From: Butyrivibrio sp. LB2008 | GTDB taxonomy: Bacteria; Bacillota; Clostridia; Lachnospirales; Lachnospiraceae | Length of the DNA stretch: 64,000 nucleotides | Assembly: GCF_000621565.1 (NCBI RefSeq) | Contig: NZ_JHXZ01000022.1 | Location: 1-64,000, forward strand | Direction of reading: 5' to 3' | Part shown: piece after piece, positions 15,784-25,809 of the stretch | How positions within the stretch are numbered: the first letter of the stretch is position 1 | Layout: every line of letters begins with the position of its first letter | Notes under the pieces: model-generated | What the model was told of the DNA's origin: nothing | Seen by the model: only the letters and a program-made list of their open reading frames with translations | Database searches by the model: none | Position numbers and translations under genes: made by a program

Positions 15784-15826
15784 ATCACACTGAAATGTAA
15801 AGAATATGCTGAAGGAGGAACAGCGC

Positions 15827-17329
15827 GTGGCAAAATATATCATGGCATTGGATGCGGGAACTACCAGCAACAGATGCATTCTTTTTAATGAAAAAGGGGA
15901 AATGTGCAGCGTATCCCAAAAGGAGTTCACACAGTTTTTTCCAAAACCCGGATGGGTTGAGCATGATGCAAATGAGATCTGGCAGACTCAGCTTTCTGTG
16001 GCGCGAGCTGCAATGCAGAATGTTGGGGCAATTTACGAAGATATCGCGGCAATAGGAATTACCAATCAGCGCGAGACAGTCATAGTGTGGGATAGAAAAA
16101 CAGGACACCCCGTCAGCAATGCGATAGTTTGGCAGTGCAGACGAACAGCGGATTACGCGGCTGAGAAGATGGAAGAAAATCCGCAGATAGTAAAGAAATT
16201 CCAGGAAAAGACAGGACTTAAGTTTGATCCATATTTTTCGGGAACCAAGATAAGATGGATTCTTGAAAATGTGAGCGGAGTGAGAGAACGCGCAGAGAAA
16301 GGTGAACTTTGCTTTGGAACGGTTGATTCATGGCTCATCTATAAGCTCACCAAAGGAAAAGTTCATGTCACGGATTATTCGAATGCATCGAGAACACTTC
16401 TTTTTAATATAAATACACTTAAGTGGGATGAGGAACTTTGCAGCATATTGGAGATTCCGATGTCCATGCTTCCCGAAGTTAAGCCGTCGAGCTGCATATA
16501 TGGCGAGACGGATCCCGAGTTCTTCGGAGGCCCTGTGAAGATTGCGGGAGCAGCGGGAGATCAGCAGGCGGCGCTTTTTGGCCAGACGTGCTTTTCTGAG
16601 GGCGATGCCAAGAATACATACGGAACAGGCTGCTTTATGCTGATGAATACCGGGGATAAGCCTATCTTTTCCAAGAACGATCTGCTTACAACAATAGCAT
16701 GGGGGATTGACGGCAAAGTCGAATATGCCCTTGAAGGCTCGGTATTCGTTGCTGGAGCGGCTATCCAGTGGCTTAGGGATGAACTTAAGATAGTGGATTC
16801 ATCGCCCGATTCGGAGTATTTAGCAACGAGAGTTGAAGATACGAACGGATGCTACGTTGTGCCTGCATTTACGGGACTTGGAGCTCCTTATTGGGACCCT
16901 TATGCAAGAGGGGCGATAATGGGACTTACCCGCGGCGTGAACAAATATCACATAGTAAGGGCAACGCTTGAGTCGCTGGCATTTCAGACATATGACGTTC
17001 TACATGCCATGGAGCTTGATACAGGTAAAAAGATATCTTCTCTTAAAGTTGACGGAGGCGCATCAAACAACAATTTCCTGATGCAGTTTCAGGCAGATAT
17101 CCTTGATGCAAAGGTTCTTCGCCCTTCATGCGTTGAGACTACCGCGATGGGCGCGGCATACCTTGCGGGACTTGCTGTTGGATACTGGAAGAGCAAAGAG
17201 GACGTTATCAAGAACCGGTCGGTAGATAAGGAATTTACTTCAAATATAACTTCAGAAAAGAGGGAAAAAGAGCTAAAGGGCTGGCATAAGGCCGTCAAAG
17301 CTACGCTTCTTTGGGCAAAAGAGGACTGA
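15827..17329 (+). CDS. glpK: Glycerol kinase
   Basis: Phosphorylates glycerol to sn-glycerol 3-phosphate with ATP in the cytoplasm. The product has 500 residues, normal length. FGGY-family features are visible: the N-terminal phosphate-binding segment [26 protein letters not shown], the substrate-binding WQCRRT, and the C-terminal ATPase segment [21 protein letters not shown]. The start is a GTG at 15827 with AAGGAGG eight bases upstream; the in-frame ATG at 15806 lies before that site and is rejected. It heads a glycerol-use set with the two flavoproteins that follow. The 130-base element and a stem-loop precede it. Confidence 0.97.
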   Translation: MAKYIMALDAGTTSNRCILFNEKGEMCSVSQKEFTQFFPKPGWVEHDANEIWQTQLSVARAAMQNVGAIYEDIAAIGITNQRETVIVWDRKTGHPVSNAIVWQCRRTADYAAEKMEENPQIVKKFQEKTGLKFDPYFSGTKIRWILENVSGVRERAEKGELCFGTVDSWLIYKLTKGKVHVTDYSNASRTLLFNINTLKWDEELCSILEIPMSMLPEVKPSSCIYGETDPEFFGGPVKIAGAAGDQQAALFGQTCFSEGDAKNTYGTGCFMLMNTGDKPIFSKNDLLTTIAWGIDGKVEYALEGSVFVAGAAIQWLRDELKIVDSSPDSEYLATRVEDTNGCYVVPAFTGLGAPYWDPYARGAIMGLTRGVNKYHIVRATLESLAFQTYDVLHAMELDTGKKISSLKVDGGASNNNFLMQFQADILDAKVLRPSCVETTAMGAAYLAGLAVGYWKSKEDVIKNRSVDKEFTSNITSEKREKELKGWHKAVKATLLWAKED

Positions 17330-17381
17330 TATGCTTATTCTGATTTCGTAATTTACGCAAAAAGCAGAGGAGATGAGGGCT

Positions 17382-18821
17382 ATGTATGATGTGGTAATTA
17401 TCGGTGCAGGCGTGACCGGAGCTGCTATTGCAAGTGAACTTGCAAAATACGATATCAAAACTTGCATTTTAGAAAAATGCAGCGATGTGTGCGAAGGTAC
17501 TTCAAAAGCAAATTCTGCGATCATTCATGCGGGATATGATGCGGCAGAGGGCTCTTTAAAGGCAAAGCTTAACGTCAGGGGAAACGAGATGATGGATAAG
17601 CTCTGCGAAGATCTTGATATTCCTTTTAAGAGAATAGGTTCTCTTGTTGTCTGCATATATAAAGAAGCTCTTCCGGGGCTGAAAGAACTCTATGACAGAG
17701 GCATAAAGAACGGGGTAAAGGGGTTAAAGCTCCTTTCAAGAGAGGAAGCTCTTACGATGGAGCCCAATCTTTCGGATGATACGCAGGGAGCTCTTTTTGC
17801 TCCTAGTGCGGGAATAATCTGTCCGTTTGAGCTAAATATCGGAATGGCAGAAATCGCAGCTATGAACGGAGCGGAGTTTAAGCTAAATACGGAAGTTAAA
17901 GACATAAAAAAAGATAATGACGGTAAATTCCGTATCATTACAAGTAATGGAGAATATACAGCCAGATATGTGGTAAACGCGGCAGGAGTTTATGCGGATG
18001 TAATTCACAACATGGTCAGCACTCAAAAGATGCATATAACGCAAAGAAGAGGGGACTATTGTCTTCTTGATAAACAGGCCGGTGGCTATGTAAACCATGT
18101 CATTTTCCCGCAGCCGACGGAACTTGGAAAAGGCGTACTCATTTCACCTACAGTTCACGGCAATCTGATCGTCGGTCCGACCGCGATTGAGACGGAAGAT
18201 AAAGAGGGCACGGGAACAACGGCTGAGGGAATAGGAGAACTTACGCAAAAAGCGGGAAGTCATGTAAAAAACATTCCGATGAATAAAGTTATAACCTCTT
18301 TTGCGGGGCTAAGGGCACATGAGGACGGAAATGACTTTATTATCGGAGAAGCTGAGGATGTACCGGGCTTTATCGACTGCGCCGGCATTGAATCGCCGGG
18401 ACTTTCAAGCTGTCCCGCAATTGGCGAGATGGTGTGTGTGATCCTTGATAAGCTTATGAATCTTAAGAAGAAAGAGAATGTCATAACAAAGAGAAAGGCA
18501 GTAAGACGGACGGAAGGTCTTTCAACTGAAGAGATGAATCTTCTTATAAAAGAGAATCCCGCGTACGGCAATGTAATCTGCAGATGTGAGTCGATAACTG
18601 AGGGTGAGATACTCGATGCGATACACAGACCTCTTGGTGCAACGACACTTGATGGTATAAAGAGAAGGACGAGAGCCGGAATGGGAAGGTGTCAGGCGGG
18701 CTTTTGCATGCCAAGGACTATGGAGATACTTAGCAGAGAACTCGGGATTAAGTATGAAGATATCACTAAGTCGGGCGGAAGTTCCAATATAGTTCTTGAG
18801 AGAACGAAAGAGGAGGCGTGA
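17382..18821 (+). CDS. FAD-dependent glycerol-3-phosphate dehydrogenase-like protein with BFD domain (GlpA/GlpO-like)
   Basis: Expected to oxidise glycerol 3-phosphate to dihydroxyacetone phosphate. The 479 residues begin with the dinucleotide-binding VVIIGAGVTGAAIASEL; a DAO fold continues to about 370. The C-terminal BFD-like domain has cysteines in VICRCESITE and GRCQAGFCMP, a probable [2Fe-2S] site. The ATG at 17382 is preferred to 17373 because AGAGGAG would sit too close to the latter. In many Firmicutes this protein is followed by a second flavoprotein and a DUF1667 protein; here the first partner is adjacent and the second lies 5.9 kb downstream. Confidence 0.88.
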   Translation: MYDVVIIGAGVTGAAIASELAKYDIKTCILEKCSDVCEGTSKANSAIIHAGYDAAEGSLKAKLNVRGNEMMDKLCEDLDIPFKRIGSLVVCIYKEALPGLKELYDRGIKNGVKGLKLLSREEALTMEPNLSDDTQGALFAPSAGIICPFELNIGMAEIAAMNGAEFKLNTEVKDIKKDNDGKFRIITSNGEYTARYVVNAAGVYADVIHNMVSTQKMHITQRRGDYCLLDKQAGGYVNHVIFPQPTELGKGVLISPTVHGNLIVGPTAIETEDKEGTGTTAEGIGELTQKAGSHVKNIPMNKVITSFAGLRAHEDGNDFIIGEAEDVPGFIDCAGIESPGLSSCPAIGEMVCVILDKLMNLKKKENVITKRKAVRRTEGLSTEEMNLLIKENPAYGNVICRCESITEGEILDAIHRPLGATTLDGIKRRTRAGMGRCQAGFCMPRTMEILSRELGIKYEDITKSGGSSNIVLERTKEEA

Positions 18822-18826
18822 AGACC

Positions 18827-20095
18827 ATGAATTCATACGATATAGTTATTGTCGGAGGTGGCCCTGCGGGACTTGCGGCTGCGGTAGCAGCAAGAGAATC
18901 GGGAAATGACAGCATCCTCATTATCGAAAGAGACAAAGAACTCGGGGGCATACTCAATCAGTGTATTCATAACGGATTCGGACTTCATACTTTCAAGGAA
19001 GAACTGACAGGCCCTGAGTACGCCGACAGATTTAAAAAGAAAGTTTTTGAACTTGGAATAGACTATAAGCTTGGTACTATGGTGATGAATATTGAACGCG
19101 ACAGAACTGTTACGGCCATGAACAGGGAAGACGGCATGTTCACCATACCTGCGAAGGCTGTTATCCTTGCGATGGGATGCAGGGAGAGAGCAAGAGGTGC
19201 GCTAAATATACCGGGGTATCGCCCTGCAGGTATTTTTTCCGCCGGATGCGCGCAGCGTCTTGTTAATATCGAAGGTTATATGCCGGGAAAAGAGGTCGTT
19301 ATCTTAGGTTCCGGAGACATAGGACTTATCATGGCAAGAAGAATGACGCTTGAAGGTGCCAAAGTAAAACTTGTTGCTGAGCTAATGCCATATTCGGGCG
19401 GACTTAAGAGAAATATCGTTCAGTGCCTTGATGATTTCGGAATTCCTTTAAAACTTTCGCATACAGTCGTTGATATTGAGGGAAAAGAGCATATTGAGGC
19501 GGTCACAATTGCAGAAGTAGGATCTGACAGAAAGCCGGTTCCGGGAACTGAGGAGAGGTATACGTGTGATACGCTTCTTTTATCCTGCGGCCTTATTCCG
19601 GAAAATGAGTTATCCGTGTCAGCGGGAATAGAGATGAGCCCTGTGACGGGAGGGCCTTTTGTAAATGAGTCTCTTGAGACAAATATATCCGGAGTGTTTG
19701 CTTGCGGAAATGTGCTTCATGTACACGATCTTGTTGACTATGTCTCTGAAGAAGCAAAGAGAGCGGGACAAAATGCGGTTAAATATATAGAAAACGGCTG
19801 CAGAGAAGGCGATACGACGGGAAGTGTTGAAATATCAGCAGAAAATGGCGCAAGATATACTGTGCCAAAGACCATAGATGTCGGCAGAATGGAAGATCTT
19901 TTGAACGTGAGATTCAGAGTCGGTGATGTATACAAAGATTCTTTTGTATCGGTATATTTTGATGATGAAAGAGTGGTTCATAATAAGAAGCGCATCATGT
20001 CTCCGGGTGAGATGGAACAGATAGTTCTTAAGAAAGATGAACTGATAAAGCGAAAAGAATTAAAGAAAATTACTGTCATGATCGAGAATGAATAA
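18827..20095 (+). CDS. FAD/NAD(P)-binding oxidoreductase partner of the glycerol-3-phosphate dehydrogenase
   Basis: A 422-residue pyridine-nucleotide-disulfide-type flavoprotein. The FAD site is IVIVGGGPAGLAAAVAARES and the NAD site is VVILGSGDIGLIMARRM, with VFACGNVLHVHDLVD near the C-terminal FAD contact. It probably passes electrons between the GlpA-like subunit and NAD(P) or a carrier. AGGAGG lies ten bases before the ATG at 18827; the gene begins just after the stop of the previous one. The redox cysteine pair of disulfide reductases is absent, as usual for this subgroup. A terminator follows. Confidence 0.85.
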   Translation: MNSYDIVIVGGGPAGLAAAVAARESGNDSILIIERDKELGGILNQCIHNGFGLHTFKEELTGPEYADRFKKKVFELGIDYKLGTMVMNIERDRTVTAMNREDGMFTIPAKAVILAMGCRERARGALNIPGYRPAGIFSAGCAQRLVNIEGYMPGKEVVILGSGDIGLIMARRMTLEGAKVKLVAELMPYSGGLKRNIVQCLDDFGIPLKLSHTVVDIEGKEHIEAVTIAEVGSDRKPVPGTEERYTCDTLLLSCGLIPENELSVSAGIEMSPVTGGPFVNESLETNISGVFACGNVLHVHDLVDYVSEEAKRAGQNAVKYIENGCREGDTTGSVEISAENGARYTVPKTIDVGRMEDLLNVRFRVGDVYKDSFVSVYFDDERVVHNKKRIMSPGEMEQIVLKKDELIKRKELKKITVMIENE

Positions 20096-20112
20096 ATGAT
20101 GTGAACTTAAGA

Positions 20113-20144
20113 GAACAGGCGAATTGCACCGCTTGTTCTTTTTT
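20113..20144 (+). terminator. Terminator after the glycerol genes
   Basis: The stem GAACAGGCG/CGCTTGTTC (one G-U pair) is followed by six T residues. It separates glpK and the two flavoproteins from the NatAB genes. Confidence 0.8.
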
Positions 20145-20259
20145 GCTTTTTAAAATTATCACACTATCGCAGAAAAAAGTTGACACTTCATGTAGGTGGT
20201 GATATGGTTGATTACATGAGTAATGAACCATATAAGCAATGAGAAAAGAAGGGGTGCAT

Positions 20260-21030
20260 ATGATCAAGGCAAATAATCTTGTAAAAAAATTCACCAAGAC
20301 AGTTCAAAAAAATAAAAAAATTGAGTTCAATGCGGTTGATGGTATCTCTTTTGAAGCCGGAAAAGGAGAAATAGTAGGTGTACTCGGCCCAAATGGTGCG
20401 GGAAAGACTACGCTTCTTAGGATGCTTGCGGGACTTATGATGCCAACGGAAGGAGAGGTTTTTGTAGAAACCGATTCGGGTGTAATAAGAAAGGGTGAAA
20501 ATCTGAAGAGACATATCGGTTATATGTCCGCCAACACAAAGCTGTACGGGCGTTTTTCCGCAAGGGAGATACTTAAATTCTATGGACAGGTTTATGGCAT
20601 GACGGAAGCGGATATTGACAGACGTACGGAAGAAATCATTGATGTTCTTGATATGGAGAAATTTGCTGACAACAGGATTGATAAGTTGTCTACGGGACAG
20701 GTTCAGAGAACTTCAATTTCAAGGTGTCTTATACACGATCCCGAGATCTATATATTTGATGAGCCGACTTTGGGACTGGATATACTCAGTTCTTCAGCGA
20801 TAGTTGATTTTATGAAAGCTGAAAAAGAAAAAGGAAAGACAGTCATCTATTCGACACATTACATGGAAGAAGCAGAGTATATGTGCGACAGGATTGTTAT
20901 GATATGCGACGGAAAAGTTGTATGTAATGATTCCCCTGATAATTTAAAGAAGGAAACAGGTTCACAGAATTTAAGAGAAGTGTTTAGGAAACTTATAGAA
21001 AACAAGATGGAGAGTGCGGCAAATGAATAA
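20260..21030 (+). CDS. ABC transporter ATP-binding protein, NatA-like
   Basis: A 256-residue ATPase with Walker A GPNGAGKTT, signature LSTGQVQR and Walker B YIFDEPT, with the switch histidine in YSTHYMEE. The signature has T for the usual G at its third position, common in NatA-type proteins. The start at 20260 has AAGAAGGGG just upstream; an ATG at 20239 is rejected because it precedes that site. It pairs with the permease-protease fusion that overlaps its end by eight bases. NatAB systems export sodium or other small molecules; the substrate here is unknown. Confidence 0.88.
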   Translation: MIKANNLVKKFTKTVQKNKKIEFNAVDGISFEAGKGEIVGVLGPNGAGKTTLLRMLAGLMMPTEGEVFVETDSGVIRKGENLKRHIGYMSANTKLYGRFSAREILKFYGQVYGMTEADIDRRTEEIIDVLDMEKFADNRIDKLSTGQVQRTSISRCLIHDPEIYIFDEPTLGLDILSSSAIVDFMKAEKEKGKTVIYSTHYMEEAEYMCDRIVMICDGKVVCNDSPDNLKKETGSQNLREVFRKLIENKMESAANE

Positions 21031-23119
21031 TAACTGGAAGATTACCAAAACACTGTTTTTAAAAGAAATACGAGATGTTCTCAGAGATAAAAAGACTGTG
21101 ATGATGATGGTACTTATCCCTGTGGTTGTATATCCGCTTATTATGCTTGTTTTGTTAATGGTTTCAAGCATGATGTATGGAAATAAGGACACTGTCTATG
21201 ACATTGTTGTCTATAATGAAAGTTCGAATTTCGATACGGACAATCTTGAGAGGGTATTAAATGATAATGCCATAGAGACGAACGAAAAAGACGGCAGCGA
21301 AGAACAGCTTTATAAGATAAATTTTGAAACTACTGAAGAAAAGATAAGCGAAGAAGATTGCAAAAACAAGATTAAAGACAAGGATTTTGATGTTTATCTT
21401 GAAATATCAGATAGTGAAGGAAAAGCTGGAGTTAAGGCTTTTTATATGGAATCGGAAAATGAATCTCAGATGGCTATGAACAGAGTAAAAACGGCAATTG
21501 ATGACATTTCCGATGTTATCAGGGAAAAGAATGTAGAAAATGCAGGGCTTGATGCGAATAGTATTTTGAATCCGATAGCGTTTGAACAGAACGGCTTATC
21601 AAGTGATGAACAGATTGCGGGATTTTTACTTGGTACAATATTGCCGATGATAATTATTCTTTCTATACTTCTTAGCGTTATGTACCCTTGTATAGACCTT
21701 ACGGCCGGAGAAAAAGAGAGAGGAACACTTGAAACACTTTTGATGCTTCCTGTTTCGGGAAAGCAGATAGTGACTGCTAAAATTCTCACAACTTCATTGT
21801 GTGGTGTGGTTACTTCAATTCTTAATATCTTGTCGATGTCGATTGTGTTCAGTGTTATTCTGGAGCAGCAAAAAGCGCTTTTGGGAACGGACGGAACAGG
21901 TGTTGGAGTTTCATCGTTTATTTCAGCGATGCTCGTGATACTTCCTGTAATATTGGTAACTGCACTGTTTTTGAGTGCTGTGATCATGTGCTTTACATGT
22001 TTTGCCAAATCATATAAGGAAGCAAATAATTATTTAAGCCCCGCAATGATGCTTATTATGATCATTGCGTATGGCTCAATGATTCCGAGCCTGGAACTTA
22101 ATCAGTATACTTCAGTTGTTCCTGTTTTAAATGTAACACTTTTGATCAGAGAGGCGCTGAATTTCAGACTCAATTACTCAATGGTTATTCCGGTACTGTG
22201 CAGTATGGTACTGTATTCGGTGTTTGCGATCATGTTCCTTTCCAAAGCATACAGCAGTGAGAACTTACTGTTTGGTGACGGGAAAAATGGGATTTCTCTT
22301 TTTGAAAAGAGAAGTAATATAAAGAAAGGTATGACTGTAACAATCGGAGATGCGTGCTTTATTTTTCCTTTTGTTTTATTGATGTATCTGTTGTTTGGCG
22401 GGCTGCTTCAGGTTAAGTATGAACTTGCGGGAATTGTTTTAGGCCAGTTCCTGATACTTGCGGGTATACCGCTTGCGTTCTTCATATATTCCAAGAAGGA
22501 TCTAAAGAAAGTATACAGCTTTAATAAGTGTAATCCGCTGAGCCCGGCAGTTGGTGTGCTTATAGGAGTCGGAGGCTTTTTATTCGCAGCGCTTGTTGGT
22601 AATGTTATCTCAAATATGTTTGGGCTTACAGTGAGTGATGCTCTTGCTAAGACATTTGAAAAATACTTTTCGCATAACGTAGTCTTAGCAACTGTTTGTA
22701 TAGCACTTACTCCTGCAATAGCGGAAGAGATGTTTTTTAGAGGAGTTTTGTTTGGTGCGTTAAAGGAGAAGTTAAAACCTGTATTTTCCGTAATGATCGT
22801 ATCTGTGCTGTTTGGAGTGTTTCATATGGATGTGCTTAAATTTTTTACAACAGGAATTTTGGGTGTTATCCTTTGCCTTACTTTGTATTACAGTGGAAGC
22901 ATTTTCCCTTCTATGTTTGCTCATTTTACGATTAATTTCATCTCAGTTATTGCCGGAAAATACGCTACTGAGCATTTTTCTGAGATGATCACAAGACCAA
23001 TATTTGGAATTGCAGGTTTAGCTGTTGTAATCTTAGGTCTTATGTTGATTAAGTATTTAAACAGAGAAGTCAAAGAAGAAATTTCCGAAGAATCGGGCGA
23101 AGAAAAGAAGAGTGCGTGA
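21023..23119 (+). CDS. NatB-like ABC permease fused to a CPBP intramembrane protease domain
   Basis: A 698-residue membrane protein. Residues 1-410 are an ABC-2 type permease: a membrane helix at about 25-50, a large extracytoplasmic loop, then five helices, with GEKERGTLETLLMLP as the typical coupling segment. The C-terminal third is a polytopic CPBP (CAAX-protease-like) domain: EEMFFRGVLFG supplies the paired glutamates and arginine, FGVFHMD and HFTINFIS the histidine motifs. Such fusions are known in NatB-type exporters. The start ATG overlaps the end of the ATPase gene, so translation is probably coupled. Confidence 0.87.
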   Translation: MNNNWKITKTLFLKEIRDVLRDKKTVMMMVLIPVVVYPLIMLVLLMVSSMMYGNKDTVYDIVVYNESSNFDTDNLERVLNDNAIETNEKDGSEEQLYKINFETTEEKISEEDCKNKIKDKDFDVYLEISDSEGKAGVKAFYMESENESQMAMNRVKTAIDDISDVIREKNVENAGLDANSILNPIAFEQNGLSSDEQIAGFLLGTILPMIIILSILLSVMYPCIDLTAGEKERGTLETLLMLPVSGKQIVTAKILTTSLCGVVTSILNILSMSIVFSVILEQQKALLGTDGTGVGVSSFISAMLVILPVILVTALFLSAVIMCFTCFAKSYKEANNYLSPAMMLIMIIAYGSMIPSLELNQYTSVVPVLNVTLLIREALNFRLNYSMVIPVLCSMVLYSVFAIMFLSKAYSSENLLFGDGKNGISLFEKRSNIKKGMTVTIGDACFIFPFVLLMYLLFGGLLQVKYELAGIVLGQFLILAGIPLAFFIYSKKDLKKVYSFNKCNPLSPAVGVLIGVGGFLFAALVGNVISNMFGLTVSDALAKTFEKYFSHNVVLATVCIALTPAIAEEMFFRGVLFGALKEKLKPVFSVMIVSVLFGVFHMDVLKFFTTGILGVILCLTLYYSGSIFPSMFAHFTINFISVIAGKYATEHFSEMITRPIFGIAGLAVVILGLMLIKYLNREVKEEISEESGEEKKSA

Positions 23120-23161
23120 TGACTTTTTTATACTAATTTAATATTCAAAAAACGTTACTCA

Positions 23162-23237
23162 AATCCCTTTCATGATACAATTTTACTGTATAAGACAAGA
23201 CGAAGCTTAAACAATGAGATTGTATGTGAAAGGGATT
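23162..23237 (+). promoter_or_regulatory. Stem enclosing the ribosome site of the chemoreceptor gene
   Basis: AATCCCTTTCA-tg-ATACAAT (23162-23181) pairs with ATTGTAT-g-TGAAAGGGATT (23219-23237). The right arm contains AAAGGG, the ribosome site of the gene starting at 23243, so the stem would hide it if the left arm is transcribed. The transcription start is not known. Confidence 0.5.
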
Positions 23238-23242
23238 ATTTT

Positions 23243-24703
23243 ATGAATGCAGAACAGTACAAAAGAGCTAATAATAATAGTTTTTACGTAACAATCATAA
23301 TCATAGTGAGCGGACTTTTTCTCACAATTTTTTCTCTGGTTCAGTACGGAGCAAATATAGGAAGAATGGCGATCGTCATAAGCGCATTCTTGTGTGCGGG
23401 AATATGTGCTGCCGGGAATTATAAGCATCCGGAAGAAAAGAAGGGCGCCATTTTGATAATGGGAGGCGCTACTATATTCTATTTTGTGATTCTTATCGCG
23501 GAAGATTCACTGATTTACTTTGCCTTCGGATTGCCTATTCTTATCTGCAGTATTATCTATCTGAATGTAAGGCTTTGTAAATTCGGTATCAGTGCGATCA
23601 TTATTTCTTTTATCATTACATGTATAAAAAAAGTTGTGGTTTCCGGCTCATTCAATCTTGAACTTATTCCGGCGGCGATCACGCTGGCACTTGCATTTAT
23701 TGCGAGTTTGTGTACGGTTACGTTACTTACCATGTTTAATGAAGAGAATAATGAAAAGATCACAAGGAATGCCGAGAAGGCACTTGAGACCGGAAATACC
23801 ATGGCTGATATTGCAAATACGATCACAGATCTTTTTAATAAGTCTCAGGATGAAATGGTCGATCTTCAGAATATCATGGATGCACAGCATTCGGGAATGC
23901 AGGACATTGCGAGCAGTATGGAGAGTACCGCTCAGGCTGTGACCACTCAGGCTCAGAAGGTTCAGCAGATTCAGGAAGAGACAGAGACGACGGAGATGCA
24001 CAGAAAAGAGATGACAGAGGCTTCCGAGAATACCCAGAAGACAGTTCATGAAGGTGTACAGGTAATTTCCGAGTTAAAAGAAAAATCGGCTAATGTTGAG
24101 CGGACCAGCAATGTGACGGTTGAGGCTACACAGGCGGTTATAAATAAAGTTCAGGAAGTGCAGAAGATTGTCGGATCCATTATGTCTATCGCAAAGCAGA
24201 CAAATCTTCTTGCGCTTAATGCGAGTATTGAGGCCGCAAGAGCGGGAGATGCAGGAAAAGGCTTTGCGGTTGTTGCAAATGATGTTCGTGAACTTGCAGA
24301 AGAAACCAATACGGCGTCAAGTGAGATAAAAGAGATCATTAATGAGCTTGTGGAAGATGTCCAGAAGGCAATGGCGAGTATTGATGACACTGTAAACAGC
24401 GTAGCCGAGCAGAATCAGATGATTCAGACTGTTGGCGATAATTTTGACAGCATAAATAATAACGTCACGGAAATGCTTGCAAGATTTGAGGAAATCGGCG
24501 AAGGAATGAAGTCGATAGCCGCTTCCACAACTGAGATCAACGATTCAATCTCGAATCTGTCCGCAACCAGTGAAGAAGTTGCTTCTCTTTCTAATCAGGG
24601 AGTTCAGTCCTCTGACGATGCTGCCACGAAGTTCGATGAATTTAAGAGCATTCTGGGCGAGATCTTTATGCAGGCAAATAAGCTTAAGGATATGCAGACG
24701 TAA
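23243..24703 (+). CDS. Methyl-accepting chemotaxis protein with polytopic N-terminal membrane domain
   Basis: A 486-residue chemoreceptor. The N-terminal 165 residues form about six membrane helices without a large extracellular sensor domain, and no clear HAMP domain follows. The rest is the long cytoplasmic signalling coiled coil; the hairpin tip that binds CheA and CheW is [20 protein letters not shown] followed by [22 protein letters not shown]. It probably senses a membrane-embedded or intracellular cue. The organism is therefore likely motile. The gene stands alone between NatAB and the DUF1667 gene, and its ribosome site lies in a stem. Confidence 0.92.
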   Translation: MNAEQYKRANNNSFYVTIIIIVSGLFLTIFSLVQYGANIGRMAIVISAFLCAGICAAGNYKHPEEKKGAILIMGGATIFYFVILIAEDSLIYFAFGLPILICSIIYLNVRLCKFGISAIIISFIITCIKKVVVSGSFNLELIPAAITLALAFIASLCTVTLLTMFNEENNEKITRNAEKALETGNTMADIANTITDLFNKSQDEMVDLQNIMDAQHSGMQDIASSMESTAQAVTTQAQKVQQIQEETETTEMHRKEMTEASENTQKTVHEGVQVISELKEKSANVERTSNVTVEATQAVINKVQEVQKIVGSIMSIAKQTNLLALNASIEAARAGDAGKGFAVVANDVRELAEETNTASSEIKEIINELVEDVQKAMASIDDTVNSVAEQNQMIQTVGDNFDSINNNVTEMLARFEEIGEGMKSIAASTTEINDSISNLSATSEEVASLSNQGVQSSDDAATKFDEFKSILGEIFMQANKLKDMQT

Positions 24704-24737
24704 TAAGTAATAATGTATTTTACGGAGGACGGTGGCT

Positions 24738-25103
24738 ATGGAAAAAAGAGAACTTACATGTATAGGTTGTCCCATGGGATGCTTTCTCACAGTTATGTTA
24801 GAAAACGGAGAAGCTGTATCAGTTTCAGGGAATACCTGTCAAAAAGGTGATATCTATGCCAGAAAGGAAGTTGTAGATCCCACGAGGATAGTTACAAGTA
24901 CCGTGAAAGTTTCGGGAGGGGACAAAAGCAGAGTTTCTGTAAAAACAAATAAAGATATTCCCAAAAATAAAATTTTTGATATCATGGAAGAAATTAATAA
25001 AACTTCTGCACATGCACCCATTTCGATCGGAGATGTTATAATAAGAAATGTTGCGGGGACCGGAAGTGATATTATCGCGACCGGAAGTGCTGAAGTAATG
25101 TAA
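24738..25103 (+). CDS. DUF1667 protein, partner of the glycerol flavoproteins
   Basis: A protein of 121 residues with the family hallmark CIGCPMGC near the N-terminus and a further cysteine in GNTCQKGDIYA, a probable metal or Fe-S site, followed by VVDPTRIVTSTVKVSGG. DUF1667 genes usually sit directly after the GlpA-like and FAD/NAD genes; here NatAB and a chemoreceptor come between. GGAGG precedes the ATG at 24738; a GTG six bases upstream is less likely. It probably supports electron transfer of the glycerol-3-phosphate dehydrogenase complex. Confidence 0.85.
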   Translation: MEKRELTCIGCPMGCFLTVMLENGEAVSVSGNTCQKGDIYARKEVVDPTRIVTSTVKVSGGDKSRVSVKTNKDIPKNKIFDIMEEINKTSAHAPISIGDVIIRNVAGTGSDIIATGSAEVM

Positions 25104-25152
25104 TTTTGCGGAAGTTTACAATACGCAAGTAAAAAGAAAAGAGGAAAGAAAC

Positions 25153-25671
25153 ATGAGAAAATTATTAGTTGTTGTTGACATGCAGAAGGATTTTGTTGAC
25201 GGAGCGCTTGGAACAAAGGAGGCAGTTGCGATTGTTCCTGCTGTTGTTGAGAAGATCAGACAGTATGATAAAAAAGACATTTTTGTCACAAGAGATACTC
25301 ATCAGGAGAACTATATGGAGACTCAGGAGGGAAAGAATCTTCCCGTAGTTCACTGCGTTGAAAATACAGAAGGCTGGGAGCTTGATAAGACTGTGGCAGC
25401 AGAAGTTGAAGGCGCTACATTTATCAATAAGCCTACTTTCGGATCTGTTGATCTTGTTAAGGCAATAAAAGATATATATGAAAAGGAAGAGATCGAAGTT
25501 GAGCTCATCGGACTTTGCACAGATATCTGTGTTGTTTCAAATGCTCTTTTGCTCAAGGCAAATATGCCTGAACTTAAGATCAGCGTAGATAAGGATTGCT
25601 GCGCAGGTGTGACGGTAGAAAAGCATCTTGCGGCTCTTGAGACTATGCGTTCTTGCCAGATCTATTGCTAA
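25153..25671 (+). CDS. Isochorismatase-family cysteine hydrolase (nicotinamidase-like)
   Basis: A 172-residue cytoplasmic hydrolase. The catalytic aspartate is in VVVDMQKDFVDG, the catalytic cysteine in LIGLCTDICVVSNAL, and a lysine in FINKPTFGS is positioned for the Asp-Lys-Cys triad. HQENYMETQEG resembles the metal-binding segment, where nicotinamidases have DxHxxxH. The DTHQENY form makes nicotinamide deamidation to nicotinate plausible but not certain; other small amides are possible. It follows the DUF1667 gene by 49 bases, with AGAGGAAAG before the ATG. Confidence 0.85.
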   Translation: MRKLLVVVDMQKDFVDGALGTKEAVAIVPAVVEKIRQYDKKDIFVTRDTHQENYMETQEGKNLPVVHCVENTEGWELDKTVAAEVEGATFINKPTFGSVDLVKAIKDIYEKEEIEVELIGLCTDICVVSNALLLKANMPELKISVDKDCCAGVTVEKHLAALETMRSCQIYC

Positions 25672-25780
25672 GGGACACGACACTAGTTACATCATAGCTA
25701 CTGATAAATTATCAGTGTGAAGTTTATTTCTGAACAAAAAACATCAAGCAGTAATGAAAAAATCTGCTTAAATACGCGCC

Positions 25781-25809
25781 TTGACACACCTCGTATGATT
25801 GTATACAAT
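25781..25809 (+). promoter_or_regulatory. Strong promoter of the citrate synthase operon
   Basis: TTGACA (25781-25786), a 17-base spacer and TACAAT (25804-25809) give a near-consensus vegetative promoter, 46 bases before the chosen start codon. Because it lies inside the upstream in-frame extension of the gene, that extension is not coding. Confidence 0.8.
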
